Source: Neobacillus citreus
GTDB lineage: Bacteria > Bacillota > Bacilli > Bacillales > Cytobacillaceae
DNA length: 64,000 nt
NCBI RefSeq assembly: GCF_018343545.2
Contig: NZ_JAGYPE020000001.1
Coordinates: 240,259 to 304,258 of the forward strand
Direction: 5' to 3'
Below the pieces are notes generated by a model. It made no database searches. It worked only from the letters and a program-made list of their open reading frames with translations, and was not told the origin of the DNA. This document shows, piece by piece, positions 62,954 to 64,000 of the stretch (position 1 is the first letter of the stretch; the number at the start of each line of letters is the position of its first letter). The position numbers and the translations under genes are program-made.

Positions 62954-64000
62954 TTATGGTGTCACGATATTTACCTTAGGATCAAATTTATCCAGTAAAG
63001 ATAAAAATTCTTTAAATTGTCCCTTGTTTCCAGTAACGGATACCTTTCCGGAAGCCTCCATTTTATCCAAATCTTCTTTTCCTAGAGCGATTAGATAGAA
63101 TGTTACTCGATCTACTACTAACGTGGCATCAGGCTCTGATGCCGTTTGACCTTTCTTATAATTGACAACAGAGTTTCCTAAGGTAATCGTATAGTTTGTT
63201 TTTAAATCTCTGAACGACACATTAAAAGTCATATATTTGCCTTCTGCCTTCGTTCCGTTTAACTTAATCGAGACTAAGTTTAGGAAATCATCCATCGGCA
63301 TGTTCAGAAGCGTATCTAGATTCATCATGCCGCCTGAGCCTTTCGATTCTGCCACTCCATTTCTTAGCTCCTGGGCCCCTGTCAGGTAAAAGTTTCTCCA
63401 AACAGAGGATTCTGCCATATATCCTAACTGTTCGTATGCTTTGGCAAGTAAATCCTTTGCTTCCTTATTATTGGGGTCTGCCATCACCACATGCTTTAAC
63501 ACTTGTGCCACCCAGCGGTATTCACCTTTGGCATAATCATGTTTTGCTTGTTTAAGAACATTTTTTTCGCCGCCCATGTATTCAACATATTTAGCCCCCG
63601 CTTCTTCCTGCGGCAACGGGTCCAAATCGGAAGGGTTTCCGCTGAAATAGCCTAAATAATAGTTATAAACCGCCTTCACATTATGCTTTAGCGTCCCGTA
63701 ATAACCACGATTCGCCCAAACCTTGTCGAGGCTTTCTGGCAGCTTAATTTTTTTGGCAATTTCATCCGCGGTGTAGCCTAAATTCGCCATATGGATGGTT
63801 TGGTCATGAATGTATTTATACAAATCACGCTGGTTTTTAAGTTGTTCGAACACACGATCTTTACCCCATGTTGGCCAGGAATGGGCGGTCACCATGACGT
63901 CGATATCTTCACTACCATATAGATCGATTGTTGCATCAAGAGCCTCTACCCATTTTAAAGTATCCCTAGTCTTGGCACCTCTTAACGTGTAGATATTGTG
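62954..64000 (-). CDS. Alkyl sulfatase (SdsA/YjcS-type), C-terminal part; 5' end outside the window
   Basis: 348 residues in frame from the window edge. The segment NIYTLRGAKTRDTLKW followed by VTAHSWPTWG is the end of the metallo-beta-lactamase domain with a late metal-binding His. Next come the alkyl sulfatase dimerisation domain (YYGTLKHNVKAVYNYYLGYFSGNPSDLDPLP, then helices with YRWVAQVLKHVVMADPNNKEA) and an SCP2-like C-terminal domain (about 220-348) that binds the alkyl chain. It hydrolyses sulfate esters such as dodecyl sulfate, giving an alcohol and sulfate. Whether a signal peptide exists cannot be seen. The fatty-acid-like ligase and dehydrogenase nearby could use the resulting carbon chain. 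Confidence 0.88.
   Translation of the reverse strand, partial: HNIYTLRGAKTRDTLKWVEALDATIDLYGSEDIDVMVTAHSWPTWGKDRVFEQLKNQRDLYKYIHDQTIHMANLGYTADEIAKKIKLPESLDKVWANRGYYGTLKHNVKAVYNYYLGYFSGNPSDLDPLPQEEAGAKYVEYMGGEKNVLKQAKHDYAKGEYRWVAQVLKHVVMADPNNKEAKDLLAKAYEQLGYMAESSVWRNFYLTGAQELRNGVAESKGSGGMMNLDTLLNMPMDDFLNLVSIKLNGTKAEGKYMTFNVSFRDLKTNYTITLGNSVVNYKKGQTASEPDATLVVDRVTFYLIALGKEDLDKMEASGKVSVTGNKGQFKEFLSLLDKFDPKVNIVTP

Overview
The window comes from a spore-forming Bacillaceae chromosome (AT-rich, low-GC Gram-positive). Supporting signs are strong AGGAGG-type ribosome binding sites, many GTG/TTG starts, sigma-A promoters, a CIRCE element, a complete germinant-receptor operon, a spore sulfolactate-type operon, and B. 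subtilis-like odhAB, lutABC, khtTU and cysH operons. Genus cannot be fixed from the sequence alone; a Bacillus/Neobacillus-like genome is my best guess. I saw no rRNA, tRNA, CRISPR array, transposase or prophage block, so this looks like ordinary chromosome with metabolic accessory modules.

Layout. 1-3.5 kb: 3' remnant of a P450-BM3-type reductase, a MarR regulator facing an MFS exporter across a shared operator, and a YvgN-type aldo/keto reductase. 3.6-8.6 kb: a short 40-bp tandem repeat, then the assimilatory sulfate operon yezD-cysH-cysP-sat-cysC-sirB (minus strand) with a twin operator at its promoter. 8.7-15.2 kb: CDF metal exporter, MBL hydrolase, htpG under a CIRCE box, a soluble PAS histidine kinase, and a YitT-family membrane protein. 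15.2-22.4 kb: a second sulfate-activation set (comA-phosphatase-cysH2-sat2-cysC2-membrane protein) that looks like the spore sulfolactate operon, followed by an MFS pump, an orphan small gene and a TauE/SafE exporter. 22.4-26.4 kb: four-gene germinant receptor operon (A-C-D-B). 26.6-31.2 kb: yqhV-like gene and odhAB. 31.3-37.4 kb: LysR, patatin, scoAB, GPH symporter and GntR/FCD regulator, with an operator array between scoAB and the symporter. 37.7-41.9 kb: M29 aminopeptidase, a catalytically altered tyrosine-recombinase-like gene, khtTU. 41.9-45.7 kb: lutABC and a YfjL-like protein. 45.7-51.4 kb: an enolase-superfamily racemase/ABC transporter/GNAT operon with an unusual regulator. 51.5-57.4 kb: pirin, two hydrolase-like genes, kduID under cre/LacI-type palindromes, a second TauE/SafE protein. 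57.4-64 kb: acyl-CoA ligase, acyl-CoA dehydrogenase, LysR, MFS transporter, and the C-terminal part of an alkyl sulfatase running off the end.

How they work together. Sulfur recurs: one cassette activates and reduces sulfate for cysteine and siroheme, a paralogous cassette appears to feed sulfite to phosphosulfolactate synthase, two TauE/SafE proteins may export sulfite or sulfonates, and an alkyl sulfatase could release sulfate. The other modules use organic acids (lactate, acetoacetate-type CoA transfer, uronate intermediates, acyl-CoA), which fits a soil heterotroph.

The most interesting items are the sulfolactate-type operon in which a histidine-phosphatase gene stands where ComB would be expected, the twin operator at yezD-cysH, the recombinase-like gene lacking two catalytic residues at the head of the khtTU locus, the four-copy operator array at 34.93-35.02 kb, and the uncharacterised regulator at 50.1-51.4 kb.
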